A stretch of DNA of 10,138 nucleotides from Treponema sp. (GCA_017421145.1 JAFOTA010000023.1:1-10138); one strand, 5' to 3'. Positions 1 through 6,382 are shown, counted from the stretch's first letter. Made by a program: numbers and translations. The notes: generated by a model from the sequence alone, not told the origin.

Positions 1-651
1 AATCTGTGCGTCGCTTTCCTCTGTGCATCCAACCACGGCACCGACAGGACTACATGTTTGGTTTTCAAAAATCGAAGCGTATTCATTTTTTATCCGCTCC
101 AGTTCTCCGCCAACCCTGTCCAGAACACGTCCGCCGTTTTTCAGTTCCTGCTGCTCAATGTCAACCATGCCGGGATTGCTTGTCCTGAGCAAAACAAAAA
201 TACCTTTTCCAGCGCTCCTGCAATATTCTGTGAAAGGCTTGAGCGTGTCGAAGCCCATGTATGGATTTACCGTTATTATATCCGTTTCAAAATCACCAGT
301 AAAATGAGCCTTTGCATAAGCACCTGCCGTAGCCGCAATATCACCACGCTTTATATCACTGATGCAGACAAGACCAGAATCCTTGACCGCTTTCAAAGTT
401 TCTGCATATACTTTCATGCCTTCAAGTCCCATGGCTTCATAATAAGCTTCCTGAACCTTAAAGCAGCAGGCCGATCCGTCAGCCTTTACCCTTCTTATGA
501 TTTCTTTATTATACGCAAGCACAGCCTGAGCCGGAGAATCAAATTTCGCCAGGACACTCTGAGGAATATATGAAGGATCAGTGTCCAGACCAACGCAAAG
601 CGGACCAAATTTTGCCGCTGTCTCCTGTAAAATCTGCATATTGTGTTTCAT
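1..651 (-). CDS. pyrF: Orotidine 5'-phosphate decarboxylase, type 2 (partial, C-terminus outside window)
   Basis: Catalyses decarboxylation of orotidine monophosphate to UMP, the last step of de novo pyrimidine synthesis, in the cytoplasm. The minus strand is open from an ATG at 651 to base 1, giving 217 codons that run off the window. Visible motifs are GLDTDP (21-26), the catalytic SDIKRGDI (98-105, with Lys101 and Asp104 of the DxKRxD signature), NPYMG (129-133) and TSNP (158-161). The sequence around DIKRGDI and the unusual length before it fit the long type 2 subfamily of roughly 270-310 residues, so about 50-90 residues are probably missing. A second ATG at 639 (Met5) is possible. Neither start has a recognisable Shine-Dalgarno sequence. 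The gene is divergent from the exported-protein gene at 1004. The family call is secure; subfamily length is from family knowledge. Confidence 0.95.
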   Translation of the reverse strand, partial: MKHNMQILQETAAKFGPLCVGLDTDPSYIPQSVLAKFDSPAQAVLAYNKEIIRRVKADGSACCFKVQEAYYEAMGLEGMKVYAETLKAVKDSGLVCISDIKRGDIAATAGAYAKAHFTGDFETDIITVNPYMGFDTLKPFTEYCRSAGKGIFVLLRTSNPGMVDIEQQELKNGGRVLDRVGGELERIKNEYASIFENQTCSPVGAVVGCTEESDAQI

Positions 652-1003
652 GGGTTAAATATATCATTTATATAAAAAATGTGTCCACTACCATAAAAGC
701 ACGTCCTGGAGCCACGAGTTGAAGGCGATTGTAATTAAATCCTAAGATTTGTTCCCCGCCTTCAAAGTGTCTCCATGCCGCTTGCTTTTATTCCCGTTCC
801 CACATTTTTTACATCTAATGGTAAAAAAAGCATTTAACCCATTGAAATCACTTGTCACCGGGATTCCTTGTAAAATAAGAGCCTTCTTATTTTTCTCTTA
901 TCTGCATTTAAAGATTTGCGCCTTCCGATGTTGTATATTCGGTATTGTCAGCAGGGGAAAAGGCTGACCAAACAAACGGGGAAACCCAAGGAGACTTAAG
1001 TTT
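652..1003. other. 352-bp divergent spacer between pyrF and the exported-protein gene
   Basis: I see no convincing gene here: the short open frames lack a ribosome-binding site and recognisable content. The spacer contains the pyrF promoter region (658-687). It also holds an AT-rich perfect 9-bp hairpin (AAAATAAGA 872-880, loop GCCT, TCTTATTTT 885-893) and a small hairpin just before the rightward gene (GTCAGC 947-952, GCTGAC 963-968, with a purine-rich loop). TATATT (934-939) is a possible -10 for the rightward gene, but no good -35 lies at the right distance. The ribosome-binding site of that gene is AAGGAGA at 988-994. Confidence 0.5.
658..687 (-). promoter_or_regulatory. Candidate pyrF promoter
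   Basis: Reading the minus strand, TGGACA (687-682) is followed after 18 bp by TATATT (663-658). Initiation about 7 nt downstream would fall at or next to the pyrF ATG, so the mRNA would be leaderless or nearly so. An alternative -10, TATAAA (672-667), would give a leader of about 9 nt. Either reading fits the missing Shine-Dalgarno sequence. AT-rich spacers generate such matches by chance, so this is tentative. Confidence 0.35.
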
Positions 1004-1654
1004 ATGAAGAAAATCACACAGGTAACTACGGCGGCAATTTTGCTTTCGGCAATCGTTTCTGCAGGAGCATTCGCAAGCGACAACAAAAATTCCGGTGAAA
1101 AAAGCAGGCCGGAAATCAGCAGGACGCACCAGAGAAACGGCGGACAAAATCAGGAAGGTGAAAACACAAACCGTTTGCCAAGGCAGATGAAAGCCGATGA
1201 AAACGCTGTCATCGGTCAGGTGAAATCAGTTGACGCAAAAAACAACAAAATCAAAATCGCGGACGTTGACGGAAACGTTACGGAATATGCGGTGACAGGC
1301 TTTACGAAAATCTTGAGCATGAAAACACCGGAATCAAAAACCGAAAATGCCAAGCCAGATTTACCGAAACCAGATGAGTCAAAATCAACGGACAAAAAAT
1401 CTGAGGACGCAAAAACGGACGATGCAAAATCCAGTGAAGCAAAATCAGACGGAACAAATCCAAGGGCAAATTTCGGCGGCAGGGGAAAAGGTCCGAACAT
1501 GAATCACGGAAAACCAGGATTCGGTCCGGGACAGATGATGGAAGAGCTGAAACTTTCAGACGTAAAGGAAGGCTCATGGGTCATGCTTTCAGTGCTTGAC
1601 GGAACCACAAAAACAAAACAGGCGGACAAGATTTTCGTCAAGGCGGCAGAGTAG
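1004..1654 (+). CDS. Exported protein with a DUF5666-like domain split by a low-complexity insert
   Basis: A 216-residue protein of unknown function. AAGGAGA at 988-994, 9 nt before the ATG, fixes the start. Residues 1-24 form a classic Sec signal peptide (basic KK, hydrophobic core, cleavage after AFA), so it is probably periplasmic or secreted. Residues 25-65 are polar and disordered. Residues 68-104 (VIGQVKSVD, then KIKIADVDG, then VTEYAV) resemble the first strands of a DUF5666-type small beta-barrel. Residues 181-214 (LKLSDVKEGSWVMLSVLDG, then ADKIFV) resemble its second half. Between them lie about 75 residues of Lys/Asp/Glu/Ser/Pro-rich sequence with pentapeptide repeats, then a Gly/Asn/Pro-rich stretch. 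Only one Trp and no Cys are present. It is monocistronic, between a divergent pyrF and a terminator. The domain name is an inference from pattern; binding or structural roles are unknown. Confidence 0.85.
   Translation: MKKITQVTTAAILLSAIVSAGAFASDNKNSGEKSRPEISRTHQRNGGQNQEGENTNRLPRQMKADENAVIGQVKSVDAKNNKIKIADVDGNVTEYAVTGFTKILSMKTPESKTENAKPDLPKPDESKSTDKKSEDAKTDDAKSSEAKSDGTNPRANFGGRGKGPNMNHGKPGFGPGQMMEELKLSDVKEGSWVMLSVLDGTTKTKQADKIFVKAAE
1400..1444 (+). repeat. Three in-frame 15-bp repeats encoding a pentapeptide
   Basis: Within the exported-protein gene, codons 133-147 read SEDAK, TDDAK, SSEAK, that is three tandem copies of [S/T]-x-[D/E]-A-K. Every unit ends in GCAAAA at the DNA level. Flanking sequence (ESKSTDKK before, SD after) looks like more degenerate copies. 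This suggests the insert grew by short tandem duplication. Confidence 0.7.
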
Positions 1655-1693
1655 AAGAACAGTTCAAAGCTTTTTCATAAAATCCTCCTTTTT

Positions 1694-1725
1694 GGGAACC
1701 GTCGGTCAGGCGGCTCCCTTTTTTT
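1694..1725 (+). terminator. Intrinsic terminator of the exported-protein gene
   Basis: GGGAACCG (1694-1701) pairs with CGGCTCCC (1711-1718) with one mismatch, and seven T follow (1719-1725). It lies 40 nt after the rightward stop codon. On the opposite strand no T-run follows the stem, so it should not terminate the convergent nnr transcript, whose stop codon abuts it at 1727. Confidence 0.85.
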
Positions 1726-1726
1726 G

Positions 1727-3223
1727 TCAGATTTTTTTTATAAGCTCAAAAGGCGTAAGCGAAAAATCGGGGCTGATTTTCTGTGATGAAAGCGCATGTG
1801 CAAGCGACGCTGATATCGCTGCATCAACAGGAGAATAACCTTGGGCAAGCAGTGCAGTGACAAGGCCTGTAAGAACATCACCGCTACCGGCTTTTGCAAG
1901 TGAAGGAGTTCCGCAAGGATTAAAATACAATTCACTGTATAATCCGCTTTTCGCAATCAAAACGTTGGAGCCTTTAAGCAAAAGGACAACACCAGGGTAT
2001 GCGTCTGTAAATTTTTTTGCCAGTTCGATTCTGTTTTTGACGACTTTTTCTACAGGAAAAGTGCCGAGAAAGCAATTGCTGAGCAGGGCTGCAAATTCTT
2101 TCGGATGCGGAGTCAGGACGGTCGGTGCCATAGCTTTGCTTCTGAGCATCAAAATCTCCCAGATGTTGTCGCGGTAAAAAATATCGGCATCAAAGACAAC
2201 AGGAATCCCGATATACTCAACATTGAATTTTTCGAATTTGCGGATGCTGCCCTTTTGTCCCAAGCCCATTCCGATTGCAACCGCCGTTGTTTTTTCAGGA
2301 AAATCTTTTCCGCACATAATCTCATACGGAATGATCGATTCACCAGGAAGCCCGTTTTCATCAAGCAGGATTTTTTCACCCGATGTACGCTGATTTTTAA
2401 AATCAACAAGTGTCACAAGTCCTGCACCGAATTTCAGGGCAGCGCATGAAGCAAGAACCGCCGCACCGATTTTTTCTCCGCCGATGAAAACCGCATGTCC
2501 GAAATTCCCTTTGTGCACGTTCTTTTTTTTACGCTCCGGATATTTGCAGTCGGATTCATCAAGAAGATAATATTTAGCGGCTTTCCTATCCTGCAATGAG
2601 TTTTCATAAATCTCCCTGTCAAACCCCAAATCCGCGCAGACTATTTTTCCGCACACATCTTTCGCATAATCTGAAAACAGAGCGACTTTCAAAGCACCCA
2701 TCGTTACGGTTTCATCAGCATGAAAACATTCGCCGCTGATATTTCCAAATTTATCAAGCCCGGATGGAATGTCGCAAGAAAGCCTGTACGTGTCCAGCGA
2801 ATTGACTTTTTTCAGGAGTGAAGCAATCTCCTTGGGCACTTTGCCATGGAACCCGATTCCGAAGATGCAGTCAACTATTGCGTCAAAATTGTTTTCGTCA
2901 ATCAAAGCCTGAGCGTCAGAAAGAGGGACTATCGTTATGCCGCATTTTTCCGCACGTTTTTTTTGAAGGCAGCACATGTCGGATTTTTCTGGCATACAAG
3001 CGACCACAACGACCGAAACGACCCTTGAAATCATTTTGCGTGCAAGTGCATAACCGTCACCGCCGTTGTTTCCACCGCCGCACATAATCATGATGTCCTC
3101 TTTTCCGGAAAGACTTTTTTCCAAAGCGGCCGCTGCATTTTCCATCATCATATCTTCGGAAAGACAAAAACGGTTACGGCATGCTTCGTCCAAGTCGCGT
3201 GTGTCCACAAACATTTTCTGCAT
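1727..3223 (-). CDS. nnr: Bifunctional NAD(P)H-hydrate epimerase / ADP-dependent NAD(P)H-hydrate dehydratase
   Basis: Repairs NAD(P)HX, the hydrated and inactive form of NAD(P)H. The N-terminal YjeF_N domain epimerises the R and S forms, and the C-terminal ribokinase-like domain dehydrates the S form using ADP. The start is ATG 3223 (498 residues): AAGGAG at 3237-3232 lies 8 nt upstream. The in-frame GTG at 3232 overlaps that very site and is unlikely. Epimerase motifs are GGGNNGGDG (49-57), the acidic VDCIFGIGF loop (Asp118) and DIPSGLD (151-157). Dehydratase motifs are HKGNFG (237-242), TPHPKEF (371-377), LLKGSNVLIA and AGSGDVLTG (445-453, nucleotide-binding and catalytic Asp449). Both domains are intact and the length is normal for the fused form. 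It follows nrdG with a 5-nt gap, so it is probably co-transcribed and translationally coupled. Confidence 0.95.
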   Translation of the reverse strand: MQKMFVDTRDLDEACRNRFCLSEDMMMENAAAALEKSLSGKEDIMIMCGGGNNGGDGYALARKMISRVVSVVVVACMPEKSDMCCLQKKRAEKCGITIVPLSDAQALIDENNFDAIVDCIFGIGFHGKVPKEIASLLKKVNSLDTYRLSCDIPSGLDKFGNISGECFHADETVTMGALKVALFSDYAKDVCGKIVCADLGFDREIYENSLQDRKAAKYYLLDESDCKYPERKKKNVHKGNFGHAVFIGGEKIGAAVLASCAALKFGAGLVTLVDFKNQRTSGEKILLDENGLPGESIIPYEIMCGKDFPEKTTAVAIGMGLGQKGSIRKFEKFNVEYIGIPVVFDADIFYRDNIWEILMLRSKAMAPTVLTPHPKEFAALLSNCFLGTFPVEKVVKNRIELAKKFTDAYPGVVLLLKGSNVLIAKSGLYSELYFNPCGTPSLAKAGSGDVLTGLVTALLAQGYSPVDAAISASLAHALSSQKISPDFSLTPFELIKKI

Positions 3224-3228
3224 GCATA

Positions 3229-3729
3229 TCACTCCTTGCGCAATTCAGCAAGCTTCAAAATCCTCTGGTTGGAAGAACCCCGGAAAACCAATGTTATGTC
3301 TTTCAGCTCCTCAACAAAAGGCCCGTCAACAAGCACGTCGATATATGAAAGCATTTCTTCCGTAACTTCGGTGTGCGCTTTTCCGTTTTCGGCAAGAAGT
3401 TCGGTTTCATAAATGTAGCCTGAATAGCACCAGATATTTTTTTTCGGAAACAGCTCCTTCACTTTTTTCAAAAATGGTGCAAGGACTTTTTGATTTTCAG
3501 GTTCAAATGGTTCGCCGCCGAGCAATGTAAGCCCAGAGATAAAATCTTTTTCCAGAGCCTCGATTATTTCTTTTTCAGTATCCTGGGCGAATTCCTTTCC
3601 GTAACAAAAATCCCAGGTCATGGCATTGAAACATCCGGGACAGTGGATCCTGCATCCTGACACAAAAAGAGAAACCCGAACTCCGTCGCCGTTGGCAATA
3701 TCAAGCTTTTTTATTTCACCATAATACAT
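3229..3729 (-). CDS. nrdG: Anaerobic ribonucleoside-triphosphate reductase activating protein
   Basis: Radical SAM activase that reductively cleaves S-adenosylmethionine and places the glycyl radical on NrdD. The protein has 166 residues, a normal length for the family. The [4Fe-4S] ligands are Cys26, Cys30 and Cys33 in the CxxxCxxC motif SGCRIHCPGCFN. The SAM-contacting GGEPF is at 71-75. The opening MYYGEIKKLDIANGDGVRVS is typical for NrdG, which supports ATG 3729 even though no Shine-Dalgarno sequence is visible before it. It lies 94 bp after nrdD, separated by a strong hairpin, and its stop is 5 nt before nnr. Lack of a ribosome-binding site plus the hairpin may keep the catalytic activase at a lower level than NrdD; that is inference. 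Confidence 0.97.
   Translation of the reverse strand: MYYGEIKKLDIANGDGVRVSLFVSGCRIHCPGCFNAMTWDFCYGKEFAQDTEKEIIEALEKDFISGLTLLGGEPFEPENQKVLAPFLKKVKELFPKKNIWCYSGYIYETELLAENGKAHTEVTEEMLSYIDVLVDGPFVEELKDITLVFRGSSNQRILKLAELRKE
3232..3237 (-). promoter_or_regulatory. Ribosome-binding site deciding the nnr start
   Basis: AAGGAG on the minus strand (3237-3232) lies inside the last codons of nrdG, 8 nt before ATG 3223. Its last G is also the first base of the competing GTG at 3232, so that GTG cannot use it. Confidence 0.75.
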
Positions 3730-3769
3730 AGGTAGATTATCGTATGATTTTTTGCGGAAAATAAATAAG

Positions 3770-3806
3770 AAAGCCGGCAGTCACTTTATTTGTGTCCGCC
3801 GGCTTT
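3770..3806 (-). terminator. Intercistronic hairpin between nrdD and nrdG
   Basis: AAAGCCGGC and GCCGGCTTT (3770-3778 and 3798-3806) form a perfect 9-bp stem. On the minus-strand RNA it extends through a G-U pair and an interrupted GACAC/GTGAC helix to a 7-nt AAATAAA loop. It begins about 17 nt after the nrdD stop. On the minus strand a U-rich but interrupted tail follows, so partial termination or 3'-end protection of nrdD mRNA is likely. On the plus strand eight T follow directly (3804-3811), making it a stronger terminator there for any antisense transcript. Confidence 0.6.
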
Positions 3807-3823
3807 TTTTTGATTGAAAGATG

Positions 3824-6004
3824 CTACAGGTGCAACACCCTTTCCTTGATTTCCTGTGTGCGTCCCTGGTTCCAATACTGTGTTCCGATATAGCCGCATG
3901 TCCTTCTTGCCACGTTCATGGTCGCCTGATCACGGTTTCCGCAGTTCGGACATTCCCAAATCAGCTTTCCGTCGTCATTCGTGACAATCCTTATTTCGCC
4001 GGTATATCCGCATTTCTGGCAGAAGTCGCTCTTTGTGTTCAGCTCGGCATACATGATATGGTTGTAGATGTGCCTGAGCAAAGTCATGACCGCAGTCAGG
4101 TTTGATTCCATGTTCGGGACTTCGACATAAGAGACTGCCCCGCCCGGAGAAAGTTTCTGGAACTCCGATTCAAAGGTCAGCTTGGTGAACGCGTCGATTT
4201 TTTCTGTGACGTGCACATGATAGCTGTTGGTGATATAATTTTTGTCGGTTACGTTCGGAATGATTCCGAAACGCTTTTTAAGGCACTTCGCGAATTTATA
4301 GGTCGTACTTTCAAGAGGCGTTCCGTACACTGAATAATCGATATGCTCTTCGGCCTTCCATTTTTTGCAGGCATCGTTCAAGGCGTGCATGACTTTCAGC
4401 GCGAACGGTTTTCCTTCCTCGGATGTGTGGCTGTTTCCGGTCATGTATCTTGTACACTCACAAAGCCCGGCATATCCAAGTGAGATGGTCGAATAGCCGT
4501 TGTACAAAAGCTTGTCTATGGTTTCGCCTTTCTTAAGCCTTGCCAAAGCTCCGTTCTGCCAGAGGATTGGTGCGGCATCAGATTTTGTTCCGAGAAGCCT
4601 CTTGTGGCGTATCTGCAATGCACGGTGGCAAAGTTCAAGACGCTGATCCATAATCTCCCAGAATTTTTCCTCGTTTCCGCCTGATGAGCAAGCCACATCA
4701 ACAAGATTCAGAGTAACGACGCCCTGGTTGAATCTTCCGTAATACTTGGGCTTTCCAGTCTCCGGGTCAACATAGGTCGTAAGGAAAGAACGGCATCCCA
4801 TGCACGGATAGCAGTTTCCGTTTCCGTTTTCATCGACTTTCATGGTGAGCATCATCTTTTCTGAGATGTAATCCGGAACCATGCGGCGAGCGGTACACTT
4901 TGCGGCCATTTCGGTCAGATAATAGTATTTTGAGTTTTCTTCTATATTATCTGGTTCAAGGACATAAATCAGCTTCGGGAATGCAGGCGTGATCCATGCG
5001 CCCTGCTCATTTTTTACGCCCTTGTACCTCTGCTTCAGCACTTCCTCAATGATGATTGCAAGATCTGCTTTTTCCTGCTCATTCTTGGCTTCATTCAGAT
5101 ACATGAACACAGTCACAAACGGAGCCTGACCATTCGTTGTCATAAGGGTAATCACCTGATACTGGATGGTCTGTACGCCCTTGGTGATTTCAGTGCGGAG
5201 CCTTCTTTCAACCATATAGTTGAACTGCTCCTCGTTGATTTCCAGTCCAAGGGTTTCCATGGTTTCGCGGACATCTTTCTGAATCTTCTTCCTGCTCACA
5301 TCGACAAAAGGTGCAAGGTGAGCCAAAGAAATGCTCTGACCGCCGTACTGACAGCTGGCCACCTGAGCGATAATCTGCGTGGCGATGTTACATGCCGTGG
5401 AAAATGAGTGCGGTCTGTCTATTTTTGTACCGCTGATTACGGTTCCGTTCTGGAGCATGTCCTCAAGATTCACAAGGTCACAGTTGTGCATGTGCTGGGC
5501 AAAATAGTCGGAATCATGGAAGTGGATAAGCCCCTCGTCATGCGCGCGTGCAATCTCCTCGTCGAGCAAAAAGCGGCGTGTGATGTCCTTTGAGACTTCC
5601 CCGGCCATATAATCACGCTGGACGGAAACCACGGTCGGATTTTTATTTGAGTTTTCCTGCTTTACTTCCTCGTTGTTTTCCTCAAGCAGGCTCATAATCT
5701 GCTGGTCAGTGGTATTCTGCTTGCGGAGAAGCTGGTGGCGGAATCTGTAAGTGATATAAAGCTTTGCGACCTTGTGAGCGCCGTTGGCCATTATGCCTGT
5801 TTCTACAAGATCCTGGATATCCTCGACATTAAGCGCGTGTCCTTCTTTGTGACACTGGATTTCTATATCATCAACAATAGAAGAAATCTGCTTTTCATTG
5901 AGCCTGTCGATTTCATCCACGAGTACGTTTGCTTTTCTGATTGCAGCGGCAATTTTCTCACGGTCAAAATTAACCTCTGCGCCGCTTCGTTTGATGATTT
6001 TCAT
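3824..6004 (-). CDS. nrdD: Anaerobic (class III) ribonucleoside-triphosphate reductase
   Basis: Reduces ribonucleoside triphosphates to dNTPs using a glycyl radical and therefore works only without oxygen. Counting from a possible GTG start at 6016 gives 730 residues. ATG 6004 (726 residues) is preferred because TAAGG (6021-6017) is well placed for it but abuts the GTG. In 730-residue numbering, an ATP-cone regulatory domain occupies about 5-95 (IKRSGAEVNFDREKI). Active-site elements follow: HMHNCDLVNLEDML (175-188) and MGCRSFL (406-412). The C-terminal zinc site is CxxC...CxxC (Cys666, 669, 689, 692). The glycyl-radical loop is RRTCGYIG (704-711) with Gly708 as the radical site. All key residues are present and the length is normal. 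It is first in the nrdD-nrdG-nnr operon, with two NrdR boxes at its promoter. Confidence 0.98.
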   Translation of the reverse strand: MKIIKRSGAEVNFDREKIAAAIRKANVLVDEIDRLNEKQISSIVDDIEIQCHKEGHALNVEDIQDLVETGIMANGAHKVAKLYITYRFRHQLLRKQNTTDQQIMSLLEENNEEVKQENSNKNPTVVSVQRDYMAGEVSKDITRRFLLDEEIARAHDEGLIHFHDSDYFAQHMHNCDLVNLEDMLQNGTVISGTKIDRPHSFSTACNIATQIIAQVASCQYGGQSISLAHLAPFVDVSRKKIQKDVRETMETLGLEINEEQFNYMVERRLRTEITKGVQTIQYQVITLMTTNGQAPFVTVFMYLNEAKNEQEKADLAIIIEEVLKQRYKGVKNEQGAWITPAFPKLIYVLEPDNIEENSKYYYLTEMAAKCTARRMVPDYISEKMMLTMKVDENGNGNCYPCMGCRSFLTTYVDPETGKPKYYGRFNQGVVTLNLVDVACSSGGNEEKFWEIMDQRLELCHRALQIRHKRLLGTKSDAAPILWQNGALARLKKGETIDKLLYNGYSTISLGYAGLCECTRYMTGNSHTSEEGKPFALKVMHALNDACKKWKAEEHIDYSVYGTPLESTTYKFAKCLKKRFGIIPNVTDKNYITNSYHVHVTEKIDAFTKLTFESEFQKLSPGGAVSYVEVPNMESNLTAVMTLLRHIYNHIMYAELNTKSDFCQKCGYTGEIRIVTNDDGKLIWECPNCGNRDQATMNVARRTCGYIGTQYWNQGRTQEIKERVLHL

Positions 6005-6068
6005 AAGATCAGCCACCCTTATATTTTTTAATTACTTTCTTGCTATGGTAGAGTTTGCAAGTACCCAT

Positions 6069-6098
6069 AAAAAAATCCAAAAACAAAAGCTTTTGGAT
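6069..6098 (-). promoter_or_regulatory. Hairpin plus T-run in the nrdD leader (possible attenuator)
   Basis: On the minus strand ATCCAAAA (6098-6091) can pair with TTTTGGAT (6082-6075), and T residues continue to 6069. A second fold is available because CAAAAGCTTTTG is itself a perfect palindrome. The stem is AT-rich and so weak. It lies about 40-65 nt after the predicted transcription start and about 65 nt before the nrdD ATG. It could be a conditional terminator or merely a leader stem. Confidence 0.3.
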
Positions 6099-6112
6099 AT
6101 ATTACGGCTTGC

Positions 6113-6128
6113 ACGCTAGATATAGCGT
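6113..6128. promoter_or_regulatory. NrdR box 1 (promoter-distal, near the start site)
   Basis: ACGCTAGATATAGCGT is a near-perfect 16-bp palindrome with only one base pair off, and it matches the NrdR box consensus acaCwAtATaTwGtgt closely. It lies just downstream of the predicted nrdD transcription start. NrdR is the ATP-cone repressor of ribonucleotide reductase genes. Box identity is by pattern; the nrdR gene itself is not in the window. Confidence 0.85.
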
Positions 6129-6140
6129 TTAACTATGGTG

Positions 6141-6169
6141 ATTCTACTAGGTATAGCGTATTTAGTCAA
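6141..6169 (-). promoter_or_regulatory. nrdD operon promoter
   Basis: Minus strand: -35 TTGACT (6169-6164), 17-bp spacer, -10 TAGAAT (6146-6141), each hexamer one base off the vegetative consensus. Transcription should start near 6134, giving a leader of about 130 nt. Overlap with NrdR box 2, and box 1 just past the start site, predicts direct repression of initiation. Confidence 0.8.
6144..6159. promoter_or_regulatory. NrdR box 2 (between -35 and -10)
   Basis: CTACTAGGTATAGCGT shares the perfect half-site TAGCGT and the TAG-TATAG core with box 1, with a weaker left half. It starts exactly 31 bp from box 1, the three-helical-turn spacing typical of paired NrdR boxes. It covers the spacer and part of the -10 of the nrdD promoter. 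Confidence 0.8.
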
Positions 6170-6176
6170 TATCGCG

Positions 6177-6195
6177 AAAAACGGCAGAAACCGCC
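6177..6195 (-). terminator. Candidate terminator just upstream of the nrdD promoter
   Basis: On the minus strand GGCGG (6195-6191), loop TTT, CTGCC (6187-6183), then G and five T (6181-6177). The stem is short (5 bp including one G-U) but GC-rich. It sits 8 bp before the nrdD -35 and could stop read-through from sanA. Confidence 0.35.
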
Positions 6196-6348
6196 CGGAC
6201 TGCTGATTTTAGGACTTTCCAACAGATTCCGGGGTACAAATTTTTTTTTAAATTTTTTATATAGGATTTTAGCATAAAAATCCAGTTCTATGGGTACAGA
6301 TTTTCTCCGGTTCAAGAAAATTTTTTCAAGCCCCGAAATAAACTATAC
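6196..6348. other. AT-rich noncoding spacer between sanA and nrdD
   Basis: With its flanking signals this forms the 366-bp gap between nrdD and sanA. I see no gene. It holds a nine-T run (6241-6249), a hairpin-capable GGATTTT/AAAATCC pair near 6264-6283, and two copies of GGGTACnnATTTT-like sequence exactly 60 bp apart (6232-6244 and 6292-6304). No function can be assigned. Confidence 0.4.
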
Positions 6349-6381
6349 AAAAACATGGCGCATATCTGGTGTTCCATGCGC
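6349..6381 (-). terminator. Candidate sanA terminator
   Basis: Right after the sanA stop, minus-strand GCGCAT (6381-6376) pairs with ATGCGC (6363-6358) across a 12-nt loop. CATG and five T (6353-6349) follow. The gap before the T-run and the large loop make it a weak candidate, but its position is right. Confidence 0.4.
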
Positions 6382-6382
6382 T

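Noticed and set aside
650..842. 11-bp inverted repeat ATGGGTTAAAT / ATTTAACCCAT (650-660 and 832-842)
   Set aside because: It is an exact match, but one copy includes the pyrF start codon, the arms are 171 bp apart and no supporting structure exists. Chance is sufficient.
749..967. 72-codon plus-strand open frame upstream of the exported-protein gene
   Set aside because: No ribosome-binding site, and a Phe/Cys-rich composition typical of translated noncoding AT-rich DNA.
6005..6016. GTG 6016 as the nrdD start
   Set aside because: The only Shine-Dalgarno-like sequence directly abuts this GTG, while ATG 6004 is at a workable distance. It adds just four residues and remains possible.
6009..6068. 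A 19-codon upstream open frame in the nrdD leader, ending 4 nt before ATG 6004
   Set aside because: It has no ribosome-binding site, starts directly after the T-run and has no attenuator-like codon run. It is most likely chance.
6232..6304. Two GGGTAC-(A)-ATTTT copies 60 bp apart in the sanA-nrdD spacer
   Set aside because: The copies are short, AT-rich and not linked to a promoter or gene. No basis for an operator call.
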